Shown here one piece after another: positions 17,742 through 27,352 of a stretch of DNA of 64,000 bases. Position numbers and translations under genes: made by a program. The number at the start of each line of letters is the position of its first letter. Position 1 is the stretch's first letter. The notes under the pieces were generated by a model. It ran no database searches and was not told where the DNA came from. It was given only the letters and a program-made list of their open reading frames with translations. The DNA is from Porphyromonadaceae bacterium UBA7332 (GTDB lineage: Bacteria > Bacteroidota > Bacteroidia > Bacteroidales > UBA7332): positions 26,434-90,433 of the forward strand of contig DKPO01000042.1 of the NCBI GenBank assembly GCA_002471225.1. Direction: 5' to 3'.

Positions 17742-19253
17742 ATGCAAAATCTTACAAACAGTAAAAGAAGCGTACCTCGGTTATGGGTCGCATTGATACC
17801 TATTTTATTTTTGATTATAGCTTTAAGTACCAACATCTATATTTTCGGAAGTGACGCCGGCAGCGGTTCAACACAGATCATATTGATGATTGCCTCTATC
17901 TTTTGTTTTGCTGTCGCTTTTTTAGAGACGGGAACGAGCTGGGATAAGACAGAAAAGTATATGGTAAAACATATCGGGGATTCTACCCCGGCAATAATCA
18001 TTCTATTCTTAATAGGTGCTTTGTCCGGAACGTGGATGCTTAGCGGGGTAGTTCCATCCATGATTTATTATGGTTTACAAATTATAAATCCAACCACATT
18101 TTTATTGACCGCCTGCGTGATTTCCTCTATAGTATCTCTTTCAGCAGGGAGTTCATGGGCAACAGTTGCAACAATCGGTGTTGCTATGATGGGTGTTGGT
18201 AAAGCATTAGGGTATTCAGAAGGATGGATTGCAGGAGCTGTTATTTCAGGAGCCTATTTCGGAGATAAAATCTCTCCATTATCGGAAACAACCAATCTTG
18301 CAGCAAATTGTACGCAGACACCTTTGTTTAAACATATCAAAAATATGATGATAACAACGGTGCCAAGTTACGTAATAACACTTATTCTATTTATTGTAGC
18401 GGGTTTAGTTATAAAGACAGACGGTAATGTAGAATTGACAACGTTTACAAACTCCTTAGCAGGAACTTATAATATTTCACCCTGGTTATTATTGATCCCG
18501 GCATTTACCTTTATATTGATTTTGAAGAAAGTGCCAACGGCTTTGATCATGATCATTTCATCATTGGTTGCAGCCGTAGTAGCCGCTTTTTATCAGACAT
18601 CATTAACGGAAAGTATTACAGGTATAACGGATAATCCTTTATCAGCAGGGTTGACTGCTGCCTTTCAGTCTATGTACGGATCTATATCTGTAGAGACTGG
18701 TAATCCGTCATTGAATGATTTGGTTGCGACCAACGGAATGGCAGGGATGCTTAATACAACGTGGTTAATTATTGCCTCCATGATGTTTGGAGGAGCGATG
18801 GAAGCTGGAGGAATGTTGCAGACAATTACAGGGCATATGGTCAAATTTATGAAGAATACCTTCTCTACGGTCGGCTGTACAACCTTCTCTTGTTTGTTTT
18901 TGAATACAACGGCATCAGATCAGTATATAGCAATCTTGTTACCGGGTAAAATGTTTTCGTACTTTTATAAAAAGAACGGATATGATTCCTCTTTATTAAG
19001 TCGTACATTAGAAGACAGTGCAACTGTTACATCGGTGCTTATACCATGGAATACATGTGGTATGGCTCAATCAACCGTATTGAGTGTGCCGACATTAACC
19101 TATTTGCCATATTGCTTTTTTAACTTGTTGAGTCCGGTTATGACTCTATTGGTAGCGGCTATAGGTTATAAAATAAAGACAATGGTAACGTCTGACGATT
19201 TTGAAGAAGAAACAGATATCGACGTTGAACCTCAAGTACACGAAATCATATAA
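17742..19253 (+). CDS. nhaC: NhaC-family Na+/H+ antiporter
   Basis: An inner-membrane transporter expected to exchange Na+ for H+. The start is the ATG giving MQNLTNSKRSVPRLW at 17742; an in-frame TTG nine codons earlier is less likely. The 503 residues contain about 11 hydrophobic segments, beginning at residues 17-35. Conserved family stretches are visible: SAGSSWATVATIGVAMMGVG, GAVISGAYFGDKISPLSETTNLA, and the late LEDSATVTSVLIPWNTCGM. The substrate is inferred from family; some NhaC relatives carry malate/lactate or basic amino acids. In this organism it could use or balance the Na+ gradient made by the decarboxylase at 54-59 kb. It converges with the thioredoxin gene on a shared terminator. 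Confidence 0.88.
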   Translation: MQNLTNSKRSVPRLWVALIPILFLIIALSTNIYIFGSDAGSGSTQIILMIASIFCFAVAFLETGTSWDKTEKYMVKHIGDSTPAIIILFLIGALSGTWMLSGVVPSMIYYGLQIINPTTFLLTACVISSIVSLSAGSSWATVATIGVAMMGVGKALGYSEGWIAGAVISGAYFGDKISPLSETTNLAANCTQTPLFKHIKNMMITTVPSYVITLILFIVAGLVIKTDGNVELTTFTNSLAGTYNISPWLLLIPAFTFILILKKVPTALIMIISSLVAAVVAAFYQTSLTESITGITDNPLSAGLTAAFQSMYGSISVETGNPSLNDLVATNGMAGMLNTTWLIIASMMFGGAMEAGGMLQTITGHMVKFMKNTFSTVGCTTFSCLFLNTTASDQYIAILLPGKMFSYFYKKNGYDSSLLSRTLEDSATVTSVLIPWNTCGMAQSTVLSVPTLTYLPYCFFNLLSPVMTLLVAAIGYKIKTMVTSDDFEEETDIDVEPQVHEII

Positions 19254-19282
19254 TGCTTAAAAGTCAAGATGACTTCAATAAC

Positions 19283-19320
19283 AAAAAAGCACTGAACTTA
19301 CGTAAGTTCAGTGCTTTTTT
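19283..19320. terminator. Bidirectional terminator between nhaC and thioredoxin genes
   Basis: A perfect 38-base palindrome centred on ACGT has arms of 19 bases (19283-19301 with 19302-19320), A-tract on the left and T-tract on the right. It serves the convergent nhaC (+) and thioredoxin (-) genes. The loop must open a few central pairs to fold. Confidence 0.93.
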
Positions 19321-19322
19321 GT

Positions 19323-19670
19323 TTAAAATACCTCTGCTATCAGGTTTTTGAATTCCTTAATATCCATTTCTCCCTCTGAAGCTTCCATTTCTCCATTAGG
19401 CTTAATAAAGACAAACGTAGGGAAACCGCTGATACCAAACAACTCACCGATGCGTGGATGTTTTTCCAGTTCAACACGATAACATCCTACTTTTCCATCC
19501 AACTCATTGGAAACGGCATCATAACGAGGCATCATAGCCTGGCAATGAGGACACCAGCTCACGTAAAACTCCAGAATAGAAGGTGTCGTTTTTTTATAAG
19601 AGAGATTTGATTCTTCGTCAACACTAAATAAATTGTCGACAAAAGATTTTTCGTTTAATTCAATTACCAT
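19323..19670 (-). CDS. Thioredoxin-family protein with WCPHC active site
   Basis: A single thioredoxin fold of 115 residues with no signal peptide, so probably a cytoplasmic thiol oxidoreductase. The active site is WCPHC (cysteines 40 and 43), a variant of the usual WCGPC; the Pro-His pair is seen in DsbA-like and some thioredoxin-like proteins and would make it more oxidising. The cis-proline segment GISGFPTFVFI is present near residue 85. An N-terminal extension of about 28 residues (KSFVDNLFSVDEESN) precedes the fold. It stands alone. Its substrate is unknown, and I would not call it the main TrxA. Confidence 0.85.
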   Translation of the reverse strand: MVIELNEKSFVDNLFSVDEESNLSYKKTTPSILEFYVSWCPHCQAMMPRYDAVSNELDGKVGCYRVELEKHPRIGELFGISGFPTFVFIKPNGEMEASEGEMDIKEFKNLIAEVF

Positions 19671-19816
19671 AACCGACTTTATTTTATGTATTAATATATA
19701 CCCACGGACAAAAAACTTTATTTGGGGTGATTTAATATTTAAACATTTCTTGATACCAATTGTTTACATTTTGAATAATATCTAACCTAAACCAAAGATT
19801 AAAAACTATAACTACA

Positions 19817-21262
19817 ATGAAGAAGATACGATCTTGTTTATCATCGGCGATCTTATTTGTTTTAATAGCCGGAGGATTATTCTCTTCTACCAATGGCTAT
19901 GCTAATGATCCAATTAAAAAGTATCTGAAGCAATCAATACCGACAGCCTGGTCGAATGATTCGCTTTTTGAAGCACAATTACCCATAGAAGATCAGTGGT
20001 GGCAAACGTTTGAAGATGCTACACTCGATTCATTGATGAGTATTGCTTTCGAGAACAGCAATAATGTACTGATTGCAGCTAAGAGAATTACTGCAGCAAA
20101 AGCACAAATGAGAGGAGCTTACGGGGGATTATTTCCGCAAATTGAATTAAACGGAGGATGGCAGCGTGAGCGTGTAAGCAAATCGACCAACCCTGTTTCT
20201 CCACTATTCGAAGCTGGTTACGCAGCTAACTTATCCGCAACATGGGAGTTGGATATCTTTGGGCAGATCTGGCAAAAAGCCCGTGCTCAAGGATCGTTGT
20301 ATAATGCATCCAAAGCGGAATATTACGGAGTAATGGTTTCTCTTGCTTCAAATCTGGCAAGTGCCTATTTTAATCTGAGATCTTATCAGGAGCTTTTAGC
20401 AGTTACACAATCCAATATAACCTCACAGGAGAGTATTTTAAAAATCACCCAAGTAAGATATGATACAGGATTAGCTTCTGAACTGGATGTAGCTCAGGCT
20501 AAATCAATCTATTATAATACGAAGTCTCAGTTAAACCCGATTTTAGCAGCTATAGATAGTTACATTAACTCGATTGCTGTTTTATTAGGTGTTTATCCAT
20601 CTCAAATCCGTGCTTCTCTGTCAGCTGTGGCATCCTATCCTCAGGTTGTGCATCTTATTCCGGTTAATTTACCTGCAGGGATAATCACTCAACGTCCTGA
20701 TATTATCTCTTCATTGAATCAGGTACAGGCAGAAGCAGCTTTATTGGGAGCAAGCCGTGCAGACTGGTTCCCGACATTCTTGTTAACAGGTTCGATCGGT
20801 TTTTCTGCACCAGAAATGAAACATCTGTTTGAAAAAAACAGTCAGACCTGGCAAATTGCACCGGCAATGAAATGGACAATATTTTCAGGAGGGCAAAGAC
20901 GCGAAGCCTATGTAGCTCAACGCGCAGCATTAGATGAAGCTATTTTACAATTTAATCAAAACGTGCTTACTGCGTTTCAGGATGTAGAAACAGCAATGAG
21001 CAGTTATAAAAATTCGGTTAAGGAAATTAATGATCTTAACACAGTCGTAAATCAGGGAAAAGTGACATTGAATCTTTCACTTGAATTATATAAAGAAGGT
21101 TTGTCGCAATTCCAGGATGTACTTTCATCTCAACAATCGCTTTTGAGTTATGAAAGCTCATTGGTGAATGCGAAAAATAAGACATTACAATCTCTTATTC
21201 AGTTGTATCAATCTCTTGGAGGTGGCTGGGTAGAGAATCCGAAAATTAAAATGAAATACTAA
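19817..21262 (+). CDS. RND efflux system outer-membrane channel (TolC/OprM type)
   Basis: The outer-membrane exit duct of a tripartite RND efflux pump. The 481 residues start with a signal peptide (MKKIRSCLSSAILFVLIAGG, cleavage near NGYA). Two repeated OEP domains follow, with the usual SLANLASAYFNLRS-like segment, the YDTGLASELDVAQAK stretch and the GIITQRPDII motif typical of NodT-type proteins. There is no lipobox cysteine at the signal end. It is the first gene of the operon, 16 bases before the adaptor gene. Having the channel gene first differs from the adaptor-pump-channel order common in Proteobacteria. Confidence 0.93.
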   Translation: MKKIRSCLSSAILFVLIAGGLFSSTNGYANDPIKKYLKQSIPTAWSNDSLFEAQLPIEDQWWQTFEDATLDSLMSIAFENSNNVLIAAKRITAAKAQMRGAYGGLFPQIELNGGWQRERVSKSTNPVSPLFEAGYAANLSATWELDIFGQIWQKARAQGSLYNASKAEYYGVMVSLASNLASAYFNLRSYQELLAVTQSNITSQESILKITQVRYDTGLASELDVAQAKSIYYNTKSQLNPILAAIDSYINSIAVLLGVYPSQIRASLSAVASYPQVVHLIPVNLPAGIITQRPDIISSLNQVQAEAALLGASRADWFPTFLLTGSIGFSAPEMKHLFEKNSQTWQIAPAMKWTIFSGGQRREAYVAQRAALDEAILQFNQNVLTAFQDVETAMSSYKNSVKEINDLNTVVNQGKVTLNLSLELYKEGLSQFQDVLSSQQSLLSYESSLVNAKNKTLQSLIQLYQSLGGGWVENPKIKMKY

Positions 21263-21278
21263 TCTAACCTCATAATAT

Positions 21279-22415
21279 ATGAAATCTACAAATAGATATA
21301 CAATTCTCGGAAGTTGCATTCTCTTGTTTGCAGCAACTTTTTCATTCACCTCATGTAGCAAGAAAAAAGAAGCTACAGCTCAGGCAATGCCTGCTCTTCC
21401 TACCTCTGTAGCTTACCCTGAGGTGCAGACAATAACAGTTACAAAAGAGTATCCGGGGTATCTGAATGCTAAGCAGACGGTTAATCTGACAGCACGAGTG
21501 AGCGGTGCATTACAGCAGATCTTATTTACTCCCGGACAATATGTAGAAAAAGGGACTACATTATTCGTTATCGAGCCAACCGTTTATAAAAATCAGCTTG
21601 AAGAAGCGAAATCGGCACTTAGTAATGCCCAGGCTGCTTATAACTATGCAAAAGCATCCTATGATCGTATGAGTACAGCAGCTTTGAGTAATGCTGTAAG
21701 TCAGATATCTGTAATTCAGGCAAAATCACAAATGGATCAGGCGCTTGCATCTATTAATAATGCACAGGCTGCTTTAGGTATTGCACAGACAAATTTGAAT
21801 TACTGTTACGTAAAAGCTCCATGCAGCGGACGTATCACTAAAAATACAATTGATTTAGGTAACTATGTGAATGCAGCACAGGCTCCTACTTTAGCAACGA
21901 TTTATCAGGATAAGCAATTATATGCAAATTTTGATATTACGGATAATCAGTATTTAGCTAGTCTGGCAAGTAATAACAAATCCGGAGCAGCACTGATGGA
22001 TTCGTTAAAAATTTATCCGGGACAGACAGGAAAACAATTTGTTTTGGGTAAACTGGATTATTTTAATCCAAGCGTAGATCTTTCGACAGGAACGATTGCT
22101 TTACGTGCCATCTTAGACAATCATGAAGGAGTTTTACGCGATGGTCAATACGTTCGCGTGATATTGCCGTATGAGAAATTAGACGATGCAGTTTTGATTA
22201 AAGATATGAGTATCGGTACCGACCAGCGAGGTCGCTATGTGTATCTTGTAAATGATTCGAATAAAGTTATTTATCAGCCGGTTGTAATTGGTGAGCTGGT
22301 AAATGATTCTTTACGTCAGATTGTTTCCGGAATCAAAGCTCAGGATAAATATGTAACAAAAGGACTTATGAAAGTTCAACCAGGTATGGCAGTTAAGCCA
22401 ATTGTAGTAAAATAA
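21279..22415 (+). CDS. RND efflux periplasmic adaptor lipoprotein
   Basis: The membrane-fusion subunit linking pump and outer-membrane channel. The signal ends in the lipobox-like FTSC with C26 as the lipidated residue, so it is anchored to the inner membrane. After a short linker come the lipoyl/barrel-sandwich halves (TARVSGALQQILFTPGQYVEKG near 70-92 and the matching YCYVKAPCSGRITK near 178-192) flanking an alpha-hairpin. The beta-barrel domain (about 210-290) and membrane-proximal domain follow. The 378 residues match the AcrA/MexA family. It lies between the channel and pump genes, with a 29-base gap to the pump gene. Confidence 0.94.
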   Translation: MKSTNRYTILGSCILLFAATFSFTSCSKKKEATAQAMPALPTSVAYPEVQTITVTKEYPGYLNAKQTVNLTARVSGALQQILFTPGQYVEKGTTLFVIEPTVYKNQLEEAKSALSNAQAAYNYAKASYDRMSTAALSNAVSQISVIQAKSQMDQALASINNAQAALGIAQTNLNYCYVKAPCSGRITKNTIDLGNYVNAAQAPTLATIYQDKQLYANFDITDNQYLASLASNNKSGAALMDSLKIYPGQTGKQFVLGKLDYFNPSVDLSTGTIALRAILDNHEGVLRDGQYVRVILPYEKLDDAVLIKDMSIGTDQRGRYVYLVNDSNKVIYQPVVIGELVNDSLRQIVSGIKAQDKYVTKGLMKVQPGMAVKPIVVK

Positions 22416-22444
22416 CCAGATTATAAACATTAAATTTTACGATT

Positions 22445-25400
22445 TTGTCAAAATTCTTTATCAATCGCCCCATATTTGCTACAGTTCTTTCACTTTTAGC
22501 TCTATTGATCGGAGCTGTTGCTTTAGTGAATCTGCCTGTGGCTCAATATCCCAATATTACCCCTCCAACCATTCAGGTTAGTGCAACTTATCCGGGTGCA
22601 GATCCCGAGTTAATTGCTACAACCATCGGGGCGCCCATAGAGGAGCAAATTAATGGTGTGGAAGGAATGATGTATATGAGTTCCTACTCAGGTAGCGGTA
22701 GCTATAATCTGACTATTACTTTTGAGATCGGTACAGATATCGATATGGCATCTGTTATGGTTCAGAATCGTATCAGTCCCGTATTAAATACGTTACCATC
22801 TACAGTTATACAGCAGGGTGTTACGGTTACTAAGCAAGCAACAGATATGTTGTTGATTGTAAACTTATTCTCGCGTGATTCAATTTACGATGCTCTTTAT
22901 CTGTCAAATTATGCGACACTTAATATGCAGGATGAGTTGGCTCGTGTTCCCGGTGTCGGAGGTGTTACAGCCATGGGTGCAGGTAATTACAGTATGCGTA
23001 TCTGGTTAGATCCACACGTATTACAGGCTCGTGGTATTTCTGTTGCCGAAGTCCAACAAGCAATCCAGACACAAAACATCGGTTCTACAGCCGGTGATGT
23101 CGGAACTCAACCGGGCAGCGGTAAAATCGGATTTCAATATGCCGTTCAGACCAAAGGGCAGCTAACTGATGTTGATGAATTTAAGAATATTATTATCCGC
23201 ACAGGAAAAGACGGACAAATTCTTAGATTGAAGGATATTGCAGAAGTAGATCTGGGAAGTATTACGTATAATGTAGTAGCAACAGATAACTTAAAACAAA
23301 CTGCATTTATCGGTATCAATCAGACTCCGGATGCAAATGCTATGCAGGTAGCAACGCAAGTAAAGGCTAAACTGAAACAGATGGAGCAGTATATGCCTGA
23401 GGGATTATACTATGAAGTAACCTTGGATACAACCGATTATATTGTCGATTCAATTAAAGAAGTAATCAAAACGTTCTTTATTACGATGGCAATTGTAATA
23501 CTTGTTATTATGCTGTTCCTGCAAAACTGGCGAGCAGTATTAATTCCGACAATTACGATTCCGGTATCATTGATTGCGACATTCGGTATTATGTTGTTAT
23601 TAGGTTTCTCAATCAATACACTGACGCTCTTTGGTATGATTCTGGCAATTGCGATTGTTGTGGATGATGCGATTGTAGTTGTAGAGAATACTTACAGGAT
23701 ACTTGAGGGTGGGAACGTGACTGTTAAGGAAGCCGTTATAAAAGCAATGGACGAAATTACCGGTCCGATTATCACTATTTTGCTGGTAATGTTAGCGGTA
23801 TTCATTCCGACTGCATTCATCGGTGGTATTACAGGGCAATTATTCCGTCAGTTTGCATTGACAATTGCGGCGTCTACATTTATTAGTGCAATGTGTTCAT
23901 TAACACTGACACCATCATTGTGTGCTATCTTCCTGAAACCTAAAAAAGAAAGTAAATTCTTTATATATACATGGTTTAATAAAGCTTATGCCAAATTTGG
24001 AAATGGATATCAGAATCTGGCTGTTTATATTTCGAAACGAATTCTGATAGCTGTTGTAGCCTTTATTGCTCTATCCGGTGTGGCTTTTTATGCATTTATA
24101 AAAGCACCAAGCACATTTATACCTGAAGAGGATCAGGGATTCTTTATTATATCTGTCCAATTGCCGAATGCAGCTTCTCTCGCAAGAACGGAAGAAGTGA
24201 CGAATAAAGTGACGGAATTAGTAAGAAGTATTGATGGAGTAGAGGATTGTATCAGTATTGCCGGCTACAGCTTCATGGGAGGCGGTGTCGAAAGTAACGG
24301 AGGTAGTGCATGGGTTGTTCTTAAACCATGGAGTGAGCGTAAGGCGAAATCCATGTCAGCCGAAAGCATTGTCAAAGAATTCAATGGCAGAGCTTATATG
24401 GAAATTGAAGAAGCCGTTGTCTTCGCAGTAATTCCGCCGGCAATTCCGGGTATGGGTGCTTCAGGAGGTTTGGATCTTGTATTGCAAGATCGCAATAATT
24501 ATGGATCTGAAGCCATATCTCAGGCAATCCAGGAAATTCAGGGTAATCTGAAAGAAGCACCAAGTATTGAGAATATCAACTCGACTTATCAATCGGGAAT
24601 ACCTCAGTATATGCTTCGCATAGACAATGATAAACTCATGATGATGGGCGTAACTTATCAGGAAGTGAACAGAGCATTGTCTATTTATTTAGGTAGCAGT
24701 TTTGTCAATAACTTCCCTAAATTCGGACGTATCTATGATGTAATGTTGGGAGGTAAATCTCAATCACGTCAAAATATCGAAGATGTTTTAAATCTTTCTG
24801 TTCAGAACGGCAATGGTCAGATGGTTCCATTCTCCGCTTTCGCAACAGTCGATTATGAAACAGGAATGAATCAGATCTATCGTTATCAGTTATATAATTC
24901 CGCATCTTTGATATGTAATGTGAAACCGAGGTATAGTTCCAGCCAGGGTATCAGTGATATGGAGCATCTCATTACTAAATTGTTTGGTAATAAGTTTGGC
25001 TATGAATGGACATCCATGGCTTATCAGGAAGTAAACTCATCAAGTAGTGTGACATTAATTTATATACTTGCTATTATTGTTGCATTGCTGGTAGTCGCAG
25101 CACAGTACGAAAGCTGGGGTAGCCCGATCGCCGTTATTACAGGTATTCCGATGGCCTTATTGGGAGTCTTACTCGGTATATATGTAATGAGTTTGCCAAT
25201 CAGTATTTATACTCAGATCGGTATGGTACTGCTGATAGCCCTCTCTGCTAAAAATGGTATCCTGATTGTGGCCTTTGCCCGGGATGCGCATGCAGAAGGA
25301 AAATCAATACGTGATTCGTCATTGGAAGCATTAAGATTACGTTTGCGCCCGATTATGATGACATCCCTGGCATTCGTTTTTGGTGTGTTACCATTGCTTT

Positions 25401-25621
25401 TCGCAACAGGTGCAGGAGCCAACTCTCGTATATCTTTAGGTACAGCAGTAGTTTTTGGTATGGCTTTAAATACTTTATTAGGAACGCTGTTTATCCCGAT
25501 GTTCTACGAAATCATGCAGACATTTGACGAAAAAGTCTTGAAAAACATACCTCCGATATTCTTGAAAAAGAAAGATGACGGAGATACAACAAATGATCAA
25601 ACACCTAAAAATACTATCTGA
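22445..25621 (+). CDS. RND efflux pump, HAE1 (AcrB-like) family
   Basis: The proton-driven inner-membrane pump of the complex, exporting hydrophobic or amphiphilic compounds such as drugs or bile-type detergents. The 1058 residues match AcrB length, with 12 membrane helices and two large periplasmic loops. The N-terminus [16 protein letters not shown] is the canonical first helix, which makes the TTG at 22445 the start: no in-frame ATG fits, and an ATG further in would delete the helix. The proton-relay pair is visible in helix 4 ([15 protein letters not shown]), and NPxSx-like porter motifs follow. The C-terminus is Lys/Asp-rich. No local TetR or MarR regulator is present, so substrate and regulation cannot be inferred. 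Confidence 0.95.
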   Translation: MSKFFINRPIFATVLSLLALLIGAVALVNLPVAQYPNITPPTIQVSATYPGADPELIATTIGAPIEEQINGVEGMMYMSSYSGSGSYNLTITFEIGTDIDMASVMVQNRISPVLNTLPSTVIQQGVTVTKQATDMLLIVNLFSRDSIYDALYLSNYATLNMQDELARVPGVGGVTAMGAGNYSMRIWLDPHVLQARGISVAEVQQAIQTQNIGSTAGDVGTQPGSGKIGFQYAVQTKGQLTDVDEFKNIIIRTGKDGQILRLKDIAEVDLGSITYNVVATDNLKQTAFIGINQTPDANAMQVATQVKAKLKQMEQYMPEGLYYEVTLDTTDYIVDSIKEVIKTFFITMAIVILVIMLFLQNWRAVLIPTITIPVSLIATFGIMLLLGFSINTLTLFGMILAIAIVVDDAIVVVENTYRILEGGNVTVKEAVIKAMDEITGPIITILLVMLAVFIPTAFIGGITGQLFRQFALTIAASTFISAMCSLTLTPSLCAIFLKPKKESKFFIYTWFNKAYAKFGNGYQNLAVYISKRILIAVVAFIALSGVAFYAFIKAPSTFIPEEDQGFFIISVQLPNAASLARTEEVTNKVTELVRSIDGVEDCISIAGYSFMGGGVESNGGSAWVVLKPWSERKAKSMSAESIVKEFNGRAYMEIEEAVVFAVIPPAIPGMGASGGLDLVLQDRNNYGSEAISQAIQEIQGNLKEAPSIENINSTYQSGIPQYMLRIDNDKLMMMGVTYQEVNRALSIYLGSSFVNNFPKFGRIYDVMLGGKSQSRQNIEDVLNLSVQNGNGQMVPFSAFATVDYETGMNQIYRYQLYNSASLICNVKPRYSSSQGISDMEHLITKLFGNKFGYEWTSMAYQEVNSSSSVTLIYILAIIVALLVVAAQYESWGSPIAVITGIPMALLGVLLGIYVMSLPISIYTQIGMVLLIALSAKNGILIVAFARDAHAEGKSIRDSSLEALRLRLRPIMMTSLAFVFGVLPLLFATGAGANSRISLGTAVVFGMALNTLLGTLFIPMFYEIMQTFDEKVLKNIPPIFLKKKDDGDTTNDQTPKNTI

Positions 25622-25647
25622 TAATCCAGTTTAGATAAATGCGAGGG

Positions 25648-25690
25648 GCCCTTCTATGCGTAAAAAACATAGGAGGGCTTTCTCGTTTTA
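25648..25690 (+). terminator. Terminator of the RND efflux operon
   Basis: The 11-bp stem GCCCTTCTATG/CATAGGAGGGC (25648-25658 with 25668-25678, one wobble pair) has an A-rich loop. It is followed by a T-rich tail and starts 26 bases after the pump stop. Confidence 0.85.
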
Positions 25691-25746
25691 AATATAATTA
25701 AGGTATTTACAGATGCTAATATCTTATAAAAGGAAGTTTGTTTTTT

Positions 25747-25754
25747 TATCTTTG
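25747..25754 (+). promoter_or_regulatory. -7 promoter element for the PurF-like gene
   Basis: TATCTTTG is an exact TAnnTTTG, 33 bases before the ATG at 25788. Upstream is a T-run; no -33 TTTG is seen at 19-20 bases. Confidence 0.55.
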
Positions 25755-25787
25755 CGACTTAAATTTAATTTTTTAAATATATAAGTA

Positions 25788-27188
25788 ATGGGTGGTTTTT
25801 TCGGAACTATTTCTAAAGAAAATTGTGTAACAGATCTGTTTTACGGTACAGATTACAATTCGCATCTCGGGACAAGAAGAGGCGGTATGGTAACCTTGCA
25901 TAACGGTGATTTTATTCGTTCGATTCATAATTTGGAGAATTCATATTTTCGTTCAAAGTTTGAGTCTGAACTGGATAAGTTTGAAGGCGTATCGGGGATT
26001 GGAGTGATTAGTGATACTGATCCGCAGCCAATTTGCATCAATTCGCACTTAGGGAAATTTGCGATAGTAACTGTTGCGAAGGTGAATAATGCGAAAGAAC
26101 TAGAGAAAGAATTGATAGAAAACGGAAATCATTTTTCCGAATTAAGTTCCGAACATACTACGGAGTTAATTGCCTTGCTTATTACTCAGGGGAAAAACTT
26201 TGTAGAAGGAATCGAAAACGTATATAAACGTATTAAGGGGTCATGTTCCATGTTGTTGCTTACCGAAAACGGAGTTATTGCAGCAAGAGATAAAATGGGA
26301 CGTACCCCTATTATTTTAGCTAAAAAAGACGGTGCATGGGCTGCTTCGAGTGAACCTGCAAGTTTTCCGAATTTAGGTTATGAAGCTGAATATAATATGG
26401 GCCCCGGCGAAATCGTTCTTTTAGAAGCCGATCAGATGACGCAGCTCAGACAACCGAATAAGAAAATGCAGGTTTGTTCTTTCTTATGGGTTTACTACGG
26501 ATTTCCTGTGTCGGATTATGAGGGCGTAAATGTCGATATGGCCCGATATGCAAGTGGAAAGGCGATGGCCGAACAGGATGATGTAGTTGCCGATTTCGTA
26601 TCAGGTATTCCGGATTCAGGTATCGGAATGGCATTAGGCTACGCCGAAGGAAAAGGAATTCCTTACAAACGAGCAATCGTGAAATATACGCCAACATGGC
26701 CTAGAAGCTTTACGCCAAGTAATCAGACTGTGCGTGAGTTTATAGCGAAAATGAAACTAATACCGAATAAACAGTTACTAGATGGAAAACGAGTTGTGTT
26801 TTGCGATGACTCCATTGTTCGTGGAACTCAACTAAGAGATAATGTAAATATTCTATATAACTATGGTGCTAAAGAAGTCCACATGCGCACCGGTTGTCCT
26901 CCGATTCTTTATGCTTGTCCTTTTATCGGATTCTCTGCTTCGAAATCAGAACTTGAATTGATTGCCCGCCGAACTATTAAGGAGTTGGAAGGTGATGATA
27001 AAACTGATTTAGAAAAATACGCGACAACGAACTCTCCTCAATATTGTAAAATGGTTGATAATATTCGTCAGAAACTGAATATTACAACACTTAAATTCAA
27101 TACGGTTGAGAACCTTGTTAAAGCTATTGGTTTACCGAAAGAATGTATCTGTACACATTGTTATGATGGTACGGGAGAGTTCGAATAA
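25788..27188 (+). CDS. PurF-like amidophosphoribosyltransferase lacking the N-terminal cysteine
   Basis: Resembles glutamine-PRPP amidotransferase, the first enzyme of purine synthesis, over its full 466 residues. The PRPP loop VVFCDDSIVRGT (336-347) is intact. Cysteines that fit the [4Fe-4S] ligands of the B. subtilis type are present: C230, C377, and the C455-T-H-C458 pair near the C-terminus. The N-terminus reads MGGFFGTISKENC where active enzymes read C-G-V-F-G, so the glutaminase nucleophile is replaced by Gly2; C13 does not align with it. The protein could use free ammonia, act on another amine, or be regulatory. It is monocistronic. A true purF presumably lies elsewhere, which I cannot check. 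Confidence 0.82.
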   Translation: MGGFFGTISKENCVTDLFYGTDYNSHLGTRRGGMVTLHNGDFIRSIHNLENSYFRSKFESELDKFEGVSGIGVISDTDPQPICINSHLGKFAIVTVAKVNNAKELEKELIENGNHFSELSSEHTTELIALLITQGKNFVEGIENVYKRIKGSCSMLLLTENGVIAARDKMGRTPIILAKKDGAWAASSEPASFPNLGYEAEYNMGPGEIVLLEADQMTQLRQPNKKMQVCSFLWVYYGFPVSDYEGVNVDMARYASGKAMAEQDDVVADFVSGIPDSGIGMALGYAEGKGIPYKRAIVKYTPTWPRSFTPSNQTVREFIAKMKLIPNKQLLDGKRVVFCDDSIVRGTQLRDNVNILYNYGAKEVHMRTGCPPILYACPFIGFSASKSELELIARRTIKELEGDDKTDLEKYATTNSPQYCKMVDNIRQKLNITTLKFNTVENLVKAIGLPKECICTHCYDGTGEFE

Positions 27189-27303
27189 TGATTTGATAAA
27201 ACTCCCCGTTTTTTTGTAATATCATGCAGATTATAAACAGATGCGAAAGTCAGACAACAAAAAAATGTGTTGGCTGAAGTTGTAGTTTGTAAGAACATAA
27301 ATA

Positions 27304-27352
27304 AAAAGTACCGTTTTGACCCATATTACCGGGTCTGAAATGGTACTTTTTT
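27304..27352 (+). terminator. Terminator downstream of the PurF-like gene
   Basis: A long imperfect hairpin has AAAAGTACC/GGTACTTTT outer arms (27304-27312 with 27342-27350) and a GACCC/GGGTC inner stem, followed by a T-run. It sits about 115 bases after the stop, further than usual, with no nearer candidate. Confidence 0.75.
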
